Origin: Mytilisepta virgata
Lineage: Eukaryota; Mollusca; Bivalvia; Mytilida; Mytilidae
DNA: 64,000 bases
Direction of reading: 5' to 3'
Assembly (NCBI GenBank): GCA_028015205.1
Contig: CM051513.1
Span: 46,318,841-46,382,840 of the forward strand
The position numbers and the translations under genes are program-made. Shown here one piece after another: positions 1 through 10,380 of the stretch (the stretch's first letter is position 1; each line of letters opens with the position of its first letter). A model generated the notes under the pieces. It was not told where the DNA came from. It saw only the letters and a list, made by a program, of their open reading frames with translations, and did not search any database.

Positions 1-144
1 CAGTATATGATGTACTCAACTATTTCTCAAATTTCTATAATTATCACATTTTATTAAACGAATAAAGGACCCACAAGGGGCATATAACATGCAATCCAAT
101 GAACAAACGAGTTGATATGCAAAGTCCAACAAAACAGAAAGATA

Positions 145-1206
145 AACTATGGGCTCTCAAGAGCTTGTATCGCTCACCTGGATTTAACTTTTCCACCTTC
201 AGCAGAACTGAAAATTTGGTGGGCATGTTGATTGACAGGCCAGGTCAGCGGCTACAATTCTGAAAGAGGGCCATCTAAGAACCATTGCTGCAAAGTTTGG
301 TTCCAATTGGTTCAGTAGTTTAAAAAACAACAGATTTTTTAATGAATTTTGCATAGGGTCCAATGTTAAACTATGTTCGGCTGTGGCGGCCATCTTGGTT
401 GGCAGTCCAGGTCATCGGAAACAGTTCTGAAAGAGGACCATCTATGGACCATTCGTGCCAAGTCTGGTCAAATTGGCTCAGTGGTTTCAGACAAGAAAAT
501 TATTTAATGAATTTTCCAATAGTGTCCTATGTCAAACTAAGTTCAGCTGTGGCAGCCATCTTTGTTGACATTCAAGGTAATCGGACGAAATTCTGAAAGA
601 GAACCACCTATGAACTATTTCTGTCAAGTTTGGTTCCAATTGGCTTAGACTTTTCAGACAAGAAGATTTTTTAATGAATTTTCCCATAGGGACTTAGTTT
701 AAACCAAGTTCGGTGACCATATTTGTTGACATTCTGGGTCATCGGACACAATTCTGACAGAGGACCATTTAAAGACCAATGCTGACAAGTCTTGTTCCAA
801 TTGACTCAGTTGTTTCAGACAAGAAGATTTTTAAATGAATTTCCCATAGGGTCCTATGTCAATCTAAGTTCGGCTGTGGCGGCCATCTTGGTTGATCGTC
901 TGGGTCATCGGACACATTTCTGAAAGAGAACCATCTAAATACCATTGCTACCAAGTCTGGTTCCAATTGGCCATGTAGTTACTTAGAAGAAGATTTTTGA
1001 AATTAATCCCTCCTTTTTCTATTTTTAGTCAAAACAGCCATGTCGATAAGAAGTCGGGGATGCCGGACACAATTTTGGAAGGGGCCAACCAAATTCCTCC
1101 TAACTTTAGTCCCAATTGGCCCAGTGGTTTCAGAGGAAAAGATCTTTAAAGGAAAAGTAGACGCCGGAAGACGACGGACGACGATTTATGCCAGGTGAGC
1201 TAAAAA
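145..1206 (+). repeat. Interspersed element with internal ~167-bp tandem repeats
   Basis: The left end has a short hairpin (GGCTCTCAAGAGC-like) followed by CGCTCACCTGG; the right end reads CCAGGTGAGCTA, so the ends are inverted repeats of each other. The interior is about five diverged copies of a unit of roughly 167 bp containing a GGCGGCCATCTTGGTTG-like block. The same terminal signature recurs at 28930-30585, 39861, 41163-45477 and 57826-58672. No protein is encoded. The transposon class is not determined; a non-autonomous DNA element is my inference. Confidence 0.6.
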
Positions 1207-1469
1207 CGACAATGATTCGATCAAACATTATACATGTGTATATACATGTATACATACAACATCTCATAGCATGGAGAAAAAAAAGGGCATTTGACCGTGT
1301 ACTAGAGGCAGCACCAGATCCCAAGGGAGCCAAACTGATTGGATGAATAACCAAGGAAAAACAATAATGACTGAAAAAATAATGAAAATATAAGACTTTA
1401 TTGATGGAAAAGGGAACTTAATAACTTCATTCATTTCATACACAAGGAGTTTGGTCCACCTGATGACTA

Positions 1470-1735
1470 GTGCACATGAACCAACAAGCACAAAAGATAA
1501 ACACTTAAAACTAGAAAAAACAATGAACAGCACGAACTCCTATAAAAACCAGGAGTGAACCCAAGTGCTCCGGAAGGGTAAGCAGTTCATGTTCCGTATA
1601 CGGCACCCATCGTGAAGTTCAACAAAGTCAACCCGGCGGAAGTCCCAAACCGGTGGAGGCATGCACATGAAATATTACGACAGTGGAACAGGTTCAACAT
1701 CATCTTAGATATAGATATAGATTAAAAACTATAGA
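1470..1735 (-). mobile_element. 3' tail of a reverse-transcriptase retroelement, fragment
   Basis: This is the same non-coding tail that follows the reverse-transcriptase fragment at 50304-51105: shared blocks include the CTCCTATAAAAACCAGGAGT palindrome, CTCCGGAAGGGTAAGCAGTT and CATCATCTTAGATAT. No coding part is left here. A third copy is at 4974-5285 in the opposite orientation. Confidence 0.7.
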
Positions 1736-3988
1736 TATGCATGTGTAAACGTCACTAATGATATGTGTTAAAATGGACATCTTACTGCATGCGTATTAAG
1801 ATGCAGTATTGCACCAATTGGTCTTAAATTCAGTATCATGGTCCTCATGGTCCCTGCAAAGGAACGACATAGTTATGTCGATGCAGGGGTCACCAAGTGC
1901 AGGTTGAAAGGTCAAACAACTACATTAACATAAATATTATATCGGTACATGTACATGAATGTATTGTGGAACGTTATAGAGTCACAAGTGTATTACGGGC
2001 TGTTCAGACGCAAAGGCCACCAAGAGCAGGTACTGAAAGGATATTTTCCCAGCAGATGTACATGCACATCATCTTAGTACTAATTATATAAATTAAAATA
2101 TTGTCTTATAAATATCTCAAAGAAGACAATACAAGATACTGATGTGTCAAATCAGAGAAAAAGACATAGAAGTGTGACGGAAGCCCTTAACGGTGGAACT
2201 TTAAGGTAGTGAACATTTTGTCACATTTCATTGACATTTTGGATTAAAATTTTGCCATATATTGTTGCTTAAAAACTAAATGAGGTTCTCATCTTTCATT
2301 CAGTAGTTTATAATTGGGACGTTATAAAAGGTAATAAAGGTAAAGGTAAGTTTTATTTCACATGTGTATGTGTACAAGTCAACAATCAACATAAACTCCG
2401 AGGGAGATTTTGACCGACGGCGAGATAATTTGATTCCCGTAAATATACCTCTACGTTGGTCAAATGTAAATTATCGTGTCATGGACATGTAATATAACAC
2501 ACATTAGAAAAGCGTGTCGAAAAGTATTTTTGTCGTATACTGTCCTCATAATCATCATAAAACATGTATAATTTGACATGCCTTAATATTAATATTTCTT
2601 AAAAATCAAATACACACATTAAATCTAGATTGTTATGAATAGATTATGGTTTCATAAAAAAGGGAAAACGACAAGTGTGGTTCCAGAAGATCGCATTCAA
2701 GTGGATGGTGAGCCTAGAATATTCACAGATAGATTGAACGCTGAGAGGTGGATCGCTGAATTCTAGAACGCTGCAAACTACCAGTATATTATTTATTGAT
2801 AAACCTCGCTCTAAGGCTCGTAAAAATAAATTGTATATTTTCCGACAATGTACATATGTTCATAACTTCCATTTGGAGATATGAAATGGTGGTTGTGAAC
2901 GTCGTTAAAGCAAATAAACTCATTTATCATATATTTAATACTAAATACAGGAATTTTGTATATTTGATAAAGGTTCTTTTCTCTAGTCTGTATCATCTAC
3001 CCTGTACCGCATTGCTAATCCCGTATCGCATAGCTAATCCCGTATCGCATACCCTGTATCGCACCCCTTTCGCGGGAACTTCTCATATGTTACTAACAGG
3101 TACTCCTCGAATATTATTGTCGATCGCAGACGACATTACTGCCATGTCACGGAGTACCCGTTCAGTTGAAATGGGGGGAGAGACTGATGAACCAACTTTG
3201 GAAACCATTTCTCCCCCGAGTTACATTTGCTACTTGCAAGGTTTAAAAAGGCTAATGACGGAGAATACGAATCTGACAGCTTGAATTAATGCAGGGCAGC
3301 ATAAACCGATATCTAGGGAAATATGTGTTGTATTCTAAGGTGTGAACAGCTCACAATAGCATTAGTGAATGCATTTAATGACATGAAAAAACATTGTCTC
3401 AAAATGCTCTTATACATGTATATTTGTGAATAGCTCTATATTGAGCATGTCATAAGGTTATTAGAGACATTCCGATGTGGATATATTATTTAGTATGAAA
3501 GATTCCAAATTTTTATATGATTATCATGAAACAGGATAATCAAATCAGGAAGTCTATGAAAACAAAAACAATTCCAATTCACCTGGAGAACTACAGGAAA
3601 ATCATCATATTCTTGGAGATTCTTTATTTGAAAAACAAACCACCTAATGAACAAAAATAGCATGTAGCCATAACACTATCATCAAATTTTTGTCACTAAA
3701 AAACTTTATTAAAGATGACACTCTACTTTATATTTCATACAAACACTTTCAAATCATTTAAAACCTGTTAAAAAGCACGTTTATTATAAATTCGTAACAT
3801 TTAAATTTATTCTGACCTACGGATTTCTGTTTCAAAATGTTCACATCCGACGAAATGTAAGTCTAGCAAGTGTCGAACGTGTTGAATGGTACAAGTAAAG
3901 CTCGGTTAATATGAAAGACTCTTCCGGAGTATATGCATGTGTATCAGACGTAAACCTGTTCTATCAATGCCTCTTGTTTACACATCGA
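1736..3988. other. Intergenic DNA without a supported gene
   Basis: AT-rich sequence with no recognised domain or repeat family. An open frame of 162 codons (2796-3284, plus) has no recognisable motif. A short degenerate tandem repeat of a CCCGTATCGCATA-like unit lies at about 2999-3063. The stretch would hold the 3' flank of the secreted-protein gene at 3989-5598. Confidence 0.4.
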
Positions 3989-4588
3989 TCACCACTCAAC
4001 TTCAAATTCCTCCTCATATCTTGGTGTGGTGGTTTGGAGTTTAGTAATATAGTTGAATTCAACCCCATTTGATCTGGGTTTGATGACAAGATTCCCACTT
4101 TTACTTGGTAGTTTAAATCGGAAACCGGAACCGGTCTGAAATTCGAACCCTCCACTTCTTCTAACAGCTATGCGACCATCGAATTTTCTTTGCGATTTTC
4201 CTTGTGTCTTAAAGTTTGTTTTTGGATTTCTTCTATGTTGTGTACTCCAACTGTTTCTAATAGACGCTGAGGCTACTTTGGGAAATTTAGAAATCAGCTG
4301 CAGTGGTGTCCCCTGGAAAGCCTCGTTTCGAGGGAATGTAGGTTGCTGTGAAGTGATTTGCTTATTAAAACTATTGGTTTTTGTGACAGCTGTTCCCGCT
4401 TTTTGTCTTGAGTTTCCCTGCTGAATGAAGTTATCTGGAAGGCTGACAGTCATAGGGTGAGTTACAAATGTTTGTTTGGGAGGTTTGATATTAAGTTTTC
4501 TCTTTAGCAACTCCAAAATTATTGCGTTGTACGTCAGTCTGTGACTTAGGAAATGTGCTAACAATTGAGGCCTGTCTGTTGTTTGTCT
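3989..4588 (-). CDS. Exon 2 (terminal) of the basic secreted protein
   Basis: Two hundred codons including the TGA stop, preceded by the acceptor TTATATTTTCAG. It begins with residues RQTTDRPQLL in phase 0. A 191-codon open frame with this reading is unusually long for the surrounding AT-rich DNA. Confidence 0.65.
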   Translation of the reverse strand, partial: RQTTDRPQLLAHFLSHRLTYNAIILELLKRKLNIKPPKQTFVTHPMTVSLPDNFIQQGNSRQKAGTAVTKTNSFNKQITSQQPTFPRNEAFQGTPLQLISKFPKVASASIRNSWSTQHRRNPKTNFKTQGKSQRKFDGRIAVRRSGGFEFQTGSGFRFKLPSKSGNLVIKPRSNGVEFNYITKLQTTTPRYEEEFEVEW

Positions 4589-5598
4589 CTGAAAATATAA
4601 TTAATTTAAAATATTAATACCATTTCTGTCACACTAGAGGCAATTTCAATGGACGGTATAACAAACTATGTATATCGATCACAGTGTAGTACTCAACACC
4701 TAATCATGTTTAACTAACATCTTAAAATAATGTACAAAGCACGCACGTTAGCCTACTCTTTTTCTACAACTACATAGGTTGCTCTCCCTTAAGACGGGGC
4801 AGTCATTTTCCGTCCCCATCCGACGGACCAGGATCTTTTACCTAGACCATCATCGCAAATGGCGTTGCAAATTGATTAAGCCTTTATACATGTTATAGGA
4901 ATCGGTAAAGAATCATTAATTATAACTTTACAATTTTCCATTCAGATCATTTAGATATCCAGATTTCCAACTGTCGTAACCTTTCATGTGCCTCCACCGA
5001 TTTGTGTCTTCCCCCAGATTGACTTTGTTGAACTTCACAACGGGTGCCGTATACGGATCAGGAACTGCTTATCCTTCCGGAGCACAACATCTATAGATTT
5101 AAATGATATAAATAAAATTACATATATCCTCAACCAAATAGGAGTTCGTGTTGTTCATTGTTATTTTAGTTTTCTGTGTTTATTTGTTGTACCTGTTGTT
5201 GTTCATTTGTCTTCACGGGTTTGTCTGTCCAATGGATTACGTTTTTTTGATTGCTCCTTAGGTATATTTGTCCCCTTAATATAGTAGAAGAATAGAAATT
5301 CTTATTTATTATTGATTTTAGATCCAGATCATACGTAAAGTTTAAATGGTAGTAACATATTCCCATTTTACTATAATAAATAATTAAATAATCGATGAAG
5401 GTCTGTTGTATATTGGAGATGGAAATTGAAATATGTAATATGGTAAACAATATTTTACCCATAATTTAAAATGTGTGAAAAAAATTAAATACTGTCAAAT
5501 ATTCTTACCGAACCTGATAAATGAATGCAAAATATTCCATTCAATAGACAAATACATATTGCTGAAAACAAAATATTTCTATAATGTGTGCTCAACAT
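3989..5598 (-). CDS. Two-exon gene for a basic secreted protein of unknown function
   Basis: I join exon 1 (5598-5509) to exon 2 (4588-3989) across an intron of 920 bp with a GTAAGA donor and a TTTTCAG acceptor, both in phase 0, giving 229 residues and a TGA stop. The start is the ATG at 5598-5596. Residues 1-30 look like a signal peptide: a short basic lead (MLSTHYRN) then a hydrophobic stretch ILFSAICICLLNGIFCI. The mature part starts near RQTTDRPQLL and is rich in Lys, Arg, Gln and Ser; the C-terminal third is Phe/Gly/Lys-rich and ends EEEFEVEW. There are almost no cysteines after the signal. I do not recognise a family. The intron carries the retroelement tail at 4974-5285 in opposite orientation. 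Frame agreement and the signal peptide make the model likely; expression is not shown. Confidence 0.62.
4974..5285 (+). mobile_element. 3' tail of a reverse-transcriptase retroelement with embedded LINE sequence
   Basis: The outer parts match the tail at 50040-50303 (GTCGTAACCTTTCATGTG, GGTGCCGTATACGGA, AGGAGTTCGTGTTGTTCATT, GCTCCTTAGGTATATTTGTC). Between the CCGGAGCAC block and the AGGAGTTCG block, about 5086-5145 is not tail sequence. It matches, in inverse orientation, the LINE relic at about 6230-6285 and encodes the same peptide TSIDLNDINKIT. It lies in the intron of the secreted-protein gene. Confidence 0.65.
5509..5598 (-). CDS. Exon 1 of the basic secreted protein (signal peptide)
   Basis: Exactly 30 codons from ATG (5598-5596) to the donor GTAAGA at 5508. 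It encodes the hydrophobic leader and ends in phase 0, matching exon 2. Confidence 0.6.
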
Positions 5599-6060
5599 TC
5601 TCCCGAAAGAATACCTCCCTTCATTACTGTTCGACAGTTACTCGCAACCGAAAACTTTACCATATTCGGAAGTAGAATTAATCTCGCGTACTTAAAAATT
5701 AAGCGAAAGTTATCATTGCGTCGGTTTTGTCAGAAGGCAATCCATCATTGGAAATCTATGAACGAAATGATAATAAAAGAACCATCTACCGGACTGTCCG
5801 GTGACATTAATAGCTAATAGAACATTGATTGAGTGATGTTTTTTTGTAATAATTTCACTATATATCGCAAAATGTGTTTACACCTGTTCCTATTGAAGTG
5901 TGGATATTCATAAACGGGTCAAACTATTAATATCAGTCTACTAAAAGTGCTGACTACGTTAGGAAAGACCTGACATAGACAGGTGCGTAGCAACACATAT
6001 TATTTTTACGAAGAAGAAATAAATAGCGTTAAATAAAAAGCTTAAATTCCTTATAAATTC
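5599..6060. other. 5' flank of the secreted-protein gene; nothing recognised
   Basis: This is upstream of the minus-strand gene that starts at 5598. Any promoter would lie here, but I see no convincing TATA box or other element that I can tell apart from background AT-richness. Confidence 0.3.
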
Positions 6061-6339
6061 AATTCAAATCTTTATTATCATAATACAAAATTTCATAGTA
6101 TGTGACACAACATAACAAAATGAAAATAACTTATATACATTGTGGAGTAAATTGTCAAGAGTCCCCTGCCCTAAGCTCTATTGACTGTTTTACAAAAGAG
6201 CCAAGCTTATTTACCTGAATGTGTGATCTTTGGTTGAGGATACATGTAATTTTATTTATATCATTTAAATCTATAGATGTTGTGTTCTCATTTATCAAAA
6301 AATCAAAATAAACTTTTCTAATATGACTGTCAATATCAC
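6061..6339 (-). mobile_element. LINE relic, 3' part (left of the Penelope insertion)
   Basis: On the minus strand this reads the end of a LINE-type reverse-transcriptase protein: CDIDSHIRKVYFDF, then TTSIDLNDINKITCILNQ, then a stop and a short 3' end finishing AATAAAGATTTGAATTGAAT. The upstream half is on the other side of the 14.45-kb insertion at 20805 onward. The frame continues across the target-site duplication, so the Penelope composite landed in an older LINE copy. The family (CR1- or Jockey-like) is a guess from the Cys-rich C-terminal region. Confidence 0.6.
6328..6339. repeat. Target-site duplication, left copy
   Basis: TGTCAATATCAC is identical to 20793-20804 on the far side of the composite. 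The first T could belong to the element end, so the true length is 11 or 12 bp. A duplication of this length fits target-primed insertion. Confidence 0.85.
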
Positions 6340-6396
6340 TATTTTAACAATAAAATTGTTTCTTCATGGAGAATATTTAATATTTTAAAGCACAAA

Positions 6397-6444
6397 GTTC
6401 GCATATATATTCGACGATACAACCGTCTTCTTCAGATGCTGAAC
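6397..6444 (-). ncRNA. Hammerhead-ribozyme-like fold, left end linker
   Basis: On the minus strand: stem I strand GTTCAGCAT, core CTGAAGA, stem II GACG paired with CGTC, core GAA, short TATAT stem III, stem I strand ATGCGAAC. Stem I pairs over eight bases with one bulged A. See the copy at 13158-13205 for the full description. Type I hammerheads are reported from Penelope-like elements. Confidence 0.4.
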
Positions 6445-6593
6445 GAAAAATGTCTGAAGACACAAGTTGTTTATCACGACGTCATAGTTACGGCTGGCAA
6501 CTAGACGGGATTCGTGATGCGAATTGACCAAAAAATCTTGAACTTCATACAATGAAATCAAGGGATCAATTCATTTTATACTTGTTAGAAAAA

Positions 6594-9500
6594 TCAAATT
6601 CGGACATTAATCCCTTCTTGCTGAGTATTACACAGCTTTATAAAAAGGGACTCGCGCGTTCTCCGATATTCAATATCACCTTTTCTCGGGATTTCTATGC
6701 CGGCAAATTTAAAATTTTCAATTGAATGGCCTTTTGAATTAAAATGAATGGAGACGGGTTTATCTTTTTTAGTCTTGTTTGTTCGTATATCTGAAAGATG
6801 GTTTTGGATCCGGTCTTTCAATTTAGTATCAGTTTCTCCAACATACACGATGTGTTTGCATTTTGTACAGTACACGGCATACACTACATTATGCGACCGA
6901 CAATGAATATTATCATTCATTCGAATTATTCTTCCGGATTTTGTGTTACATTGGCCTCTGTAAATTTTGTCACATGTGACACAATTTCTACCGCACCCGT
7001 TCTGTTTTTTATCTTCCTTTTTACCGACTTCTTTATTTTTTAACACCTTCGATGTTTTCTGATGTACAATCCTGTCTGATAAATTTGTATCCCGACGATA
7101 CGCGCACATTGGCTGAGTTTTAAAAATTTTCTTCAAACGCGTTGATCTGCCTAGAAGATGGTGGTGTTTCTTTAGGATTTTCCCAACATCAGGTAGAGCC
7201 CGACTGTATGTAAGAACTATCGGGACTCTTTCTGGCATTTTGTTTTTGGATTTTTTACGGTATTTTAACGTATCTTCTCTATTCTTTTCATCAACTTTTA
7301 AAAGCTGTTGCTCAACTAATCCCCCTGTATACCCCCTGTTCCTCAGCCTTTGTTTGATTTTCTTCCGCTCTTTTTGATAATCTTCTTCCTTTTCACAAAT
7401 CCGTTTCACGCGGACGCCGAGCCCATAGGGAATAGATTTCTTTACCGTTTTCGGATGGTCCGATGTTTTATGTAGGTACATGTGCTTGTCCGTTGATTTT
7501 TCGAACAAACTAGTAACTATAAACCCATTCTCCAGAGTGGTAATTGTATCTAGAAATTCTATTTTGTTTTTGTCGTACCTTAGCTCAATCTTTATTCTCG
7601 GGTGTATGCTATTTGCTAGTGTATGGAATTCTTTCAGTTTCTCTTCACCATGTTGCCATACTCCCCATACATCATCAACATACCTAAAGTAGACTAAGGG
7701 CTCAAAGGGGGATTGTTCTAGCAGTTTCTGTTCCCAACTTCCCAAATACGTACTAGCGTAATTCATTCCTAGCCGAGACCCTATAGCAGTTCCATCTACC
7801 TGGAGATAACTTTTCCCATTAAAAGAGAAATTATTATTTTCAAGAACTAGTTTAATCATAGAGAGTACCTCACTCGAAGGAATGGACTGGTTCGGCCTTT
7901 TGTCAAGAGCTTCCTGACATGCTTGCAGACCTTCAGTTTTTGGCACACTGGGATACAAACTTTTGACATCCATACAAAAAAGTATGGTGTCGGAAGGGAG
8001 GGGTTGGGAAATTTCTTTAACTTTGTTCAAAAAATCAGTTGTATCTTGAATATAAGAAGGCAATGATTGGACATGTTTTTGTAGTTCCTTTTCAGCACAC
8101 TCTGCAATTTTTTCTGTAGGATGATTGATTCCGCTTATGATAATTCTGTAAGGGATATTTTCTTTATGCATCTTGGGGTTCCCTTTCACCTTTCCTGGAA
8201 TAACATTACGGGGTAGCATATATCGCTTCGTTTCTTCGGAAATGTATCCTTTCCGACAGAGACGGTTGACTAATTTCTCAACTTTCTTGGTAACATCGTC
8301 TGTTAGATCTTCAGGTGTTTCCGTATATGTACTTGTATCTTTCAGCTCCTCTTCTATTTTCCGGATGTAATCATCTGCGTCCACGACACAAACTCCTGAG
8401 CCTTTATCACACGGTCGGATTATTATAGAGTTGTCATTCATCAAATCTGCCAACGCAGCTTCTTCTGGTTTAGACAAATTGGTGTAGTAATTTGTTTTTA
8501 CTCCCTTTAAAATATCATCTTTCACCAGCTTTAAATATAAGTCTAACCACTGGTTTCTACCTTCATTCGGTGTCCAATGGGAGTTTTTCTTTTTCTTTGA
8601 AGTGACTTGATCTTGAACTTCATCGCTACCAGCATCACTGTCTTTCTCCATATTCTCTTCGTAAAAAAATTCACGAAGTCTCATACGTCTATCCCATTCT
8701 TTCACATCTGTGATGAGTTCAGTCATATCAATCTTCTTGTTTGTGGGAATGAATTTCAGTCCTAGACCTAAAACTTTTTCGTGCATTTCCGTAAGTTTCT
8801 TCTTCGACAAATTAAAGACGAGACTACCATTTTTTCGTTTTTCTTTTAAATTAGCTGTAGAAAAACTTATATTTTGACCAGGTTCATAAAACGACCGATT
8901 TTCTTCTGCAATTTCTGCCTGTTTGTTGTATATCAGGTTAAAATGATTTCCATTTACATATTGCAGATTTATTTCATAATTGTTGGGGCCCTCTTCTGTT
9001 TCTGTATTTGGTTTAAAAGTCTGCCATTGTAATCCTGAATTTTCTTCTTGCATTAAAACATTAATTGTACAACCAAATAAATTTGATGTTGCAACTATTT
9101 CAGCTTCGGTCGCCCATGACTGTGAACACCCATCTTTTCTACCCATATTTTCTAAATGTTTTTCTATGTCTCCCGTAATAAACTGTTGATAATGATCTTT
9201 ATTCATGTTTATTTCATTACATACAATCTCCCTAACATATTGGAAATTATCTTCACATCCCGTAAATTCTAGACTTATGGATCTAAAATAACAGTGACCA
9301 TCACCAGCTACCGACCTGATTGAGAACCCCCTAGGATCATATTCTGATTTTTTTGTTTTGATTTTTTTGGATTTGAATTGGGAGAACCATTTATTAAAAA
9401 TAGATTTTTTATCAGCATAGCTATCAGAACTTTTACAATACGTTTCCGTATTTATGTTTTCTGTTTGATGTCCACTTTCTTTCTCTCCACCAATGCTCGT

Positions 9501-10094
9501 ATTTATTTCCGTTTCATATTCATTCTGTAACCGGGGAAAATCATCTTGATTTTCATTCTTTTCATTGTGTTTTAAATTTGTGTTGCAATCTTGCAATTCA
9601 CTTCCTTGTTCTATATTTTGACGTTGTTTACATTCGACGTTTACGTTGCTAACGTTGGTAATATTACTTCCGCGATATAAACGCGACTGAGCTTCTAGAA
9701 CGGCGAACTTTTTTTCTTTCTTTCTTTCTAGATCACGCTTTGTTCTATCTTTAATATTTGAAAGAATTGTCTTTAGTTCATAAATTTTATCACTGTTAAA
9801 TTTTCTATCAACGTCCTGCAAAAACCGGCCCGATTTAGACTGAAGATCTTGTAGGTTTTTCTCACAAGTTTTCATTGCCGTATTCATAAGTTTCAACGAC
9901 GAATCGTAAAGAATATTGTCGTATTCTTCTCTGCCCTCTGTGTCTACATCTAGACAAACATTCCACTTTATTTGAAACCCTCGCGGTACAACTGATTCAT
10001 TAATGCAACGCGTCAAAAAATCCCGATGTGAAGTATACTTCACTATTTTCTTTTCAAAGATAATAAGTTTTTGCAAATACCATGCAAAATCCAT
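6594..10094 (-). CDS. Penelope-like element copy A: OTU-RT-GIY-YIG polyprotein, intact
   Basis: The single frame has 1166 codons. Residues 1-250 are charged and partly coiled-coil-like with no family I know. An OTU cysteine-protease-like domain spans about 257-390: GDGHCYFRS supplies D265 and C268, and NGNHFNLIY supplies H384. The Penelope-type reverse transcriptase spans about 535-880: RPCDKGSGVCVV, the PKMHK block, motif A MDVKSLYPSV (D709) and motif C FRYVDDVWGVW (D807, D808). A Cys-rich stretch at 1034-1049 (CGRNCVTCDK, C1049) precedes the GIY-YIG endonuclease, about 1068-1152: VYAVYC, YVGETD, R1095, N1098, H1099 and the probable catalytic E1148. The enzyme would nick target DNA and copy its own RNA into it. 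The OTU part is the unusual feature. This copy differs from the others at residue 1139 (Gly for Ser). Confidence 0.88.
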   Translation of the reverse strand: MDFAWYLQKLIIFEKKIVKYTSHRDFLTRCINESVVPRGFQIKWNVCLDVDTEGREEYDNILYDSSLKLMNTAMKTCEKNLQDLQSKSGRFLQDVDRKFNSDKIYELKTILSNIKDRTKRDLERKKEKKFAVLEAQSRLYRGSNITNVSNVNVECKQRQNIEQGSELQDCNTNLKHNEKNENQDDFPRLQNEYETEINTSIGGEKESGHQTENINTETYCKSSDSYADKKSIFNKWFSQFKSKKIKTKKSEYDPRGFSIRSVAGDGHCYFRSISLEFTGCEDNFQYVREIVCNEINMNKDHYQQFITGDIEKHLENMGRKDGCSQSWATEAEIVATSNLFGCTINVLMQEENSGLQWQTFKPNTETEEGPNNYEINLQYVNGNHFNLIYNKQAEIAEENRSFYEPGQNISFSTANLKEKRKNGSLVFNLSKKKLTEMHEKVLGLGLKFIPTNKKIDMTELITDVKEWDRRMRLREFFYEENMEKDSDAGSDEVQDQVTSKKKKNSHWTPNEGRNQWLDLYLKLVKDDILKGVKTNYYTNLSKPEEAALADLMNDNSIIIRPCDKGSGVCVVDADDYIRKIEEELKDTSTYTETPEDLTDDVTKKVEKLVNRLCRKGYISEETKRYMLPRNVIPGKVKGNPKMHKENIPYRIIISGINHPTEKIAECAEKELQKHVQSLPSYIQDTTDFLNKVKEISQPLPSDTILFCMDVKSLYPSVPKTEGLQACQEALDKRPNQSIPSSEVLSMIKLVLENNNFSFNGKSYLQVDGTAIGSRLGMNYASTYLGSWEQKLLEQSPFEPLVYFRYVDDVWGVWQHGEEKLKEFHTLANSIHPRIKIELRYDKNKIEFLDTITTLENGFIVTSLFEKSTDKHMYLHKTSDHPKTVKKSIPYGLGVRVKRICEKEEDYQKERKKIKQRLRNRGYTGGLVEQQLLKVDEKNREDTLKYRKKSKNKMPERVPIVLTYSRALPDVGKILKKHHHLLGRSTRLKKIFKTQPMCAYRRDTNLSDRIVHQKTSKVLKNKEVGKKEDKKQNGCGRNCVTCDKIYRGQCNTKSGRIIRMNDNIHCRSHNVVYAVYCTKCKHIVYVGETDTKLKDRIQNHLSDIRTNKTKKDKPVSIHFNSKGHSIENFKFAGIEIPRKGDIEYRRTRESLFIKLCNTQQEGINVRI

Positions 10095-10380
10095 TTTATG
10101 TGTCTCTTTACAACAAAGTTAATCCATATTTTAACAATAAAATTGTTTCTTCATGGAGAATATTTAATATTTTAAAGCACAAAGTTCGCATATATATTCG
10201 ACGATACAACCGTCTTCTTCAGATGCTGAACGAAAAATGTCTGGAGACACAAGTTGTTTATCACGACGTCATAGTTACGGCTGGCAACTAGACGGGATTC
10301 GTGATGCGAATTGACCAAAAAATCTTGAACTTCATACAATGAAATCAAGGGATCAATTCATTTTATACTTGTTAGAAAAA
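10095..10380 (-). repeat. Penelope linker (pseudo-LTR region) between copies A and B
   Basis: 286 bp from the stop of B to the start of A, equivalent to 13009-13294 and 16796-17081. It would hold the promoter, the 3' end signals and the ribozyme-like fold of the unit, by analogy with pseudo-LTRs of Penelope-like elements. I see no clear TATA box. The same sequence ends the composite at both sides. Confidence 0.7.
10184..10231 (-). ncRNA. Hammerhead-ribozyme-like fold, A/B linker
   Basis: The same 48-bp fold as at 13158-13205, on the minus strand, with core CTGAAGA and GAA intact. Confidence 0.4.

Noticed and set aside
2796..3284. 162-codon plus-strand open frame
   Set aside because: No motif, no signal peptide of usual form, no splice partners; overlaps a degenerate repeat. 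Could be chance in AT-rich DNA.
6798..9189. Short plus-strand open frames repeated in each Penelope copy
   Set aside because: They are antisense shadows of the 1166-residue protein and change with it.
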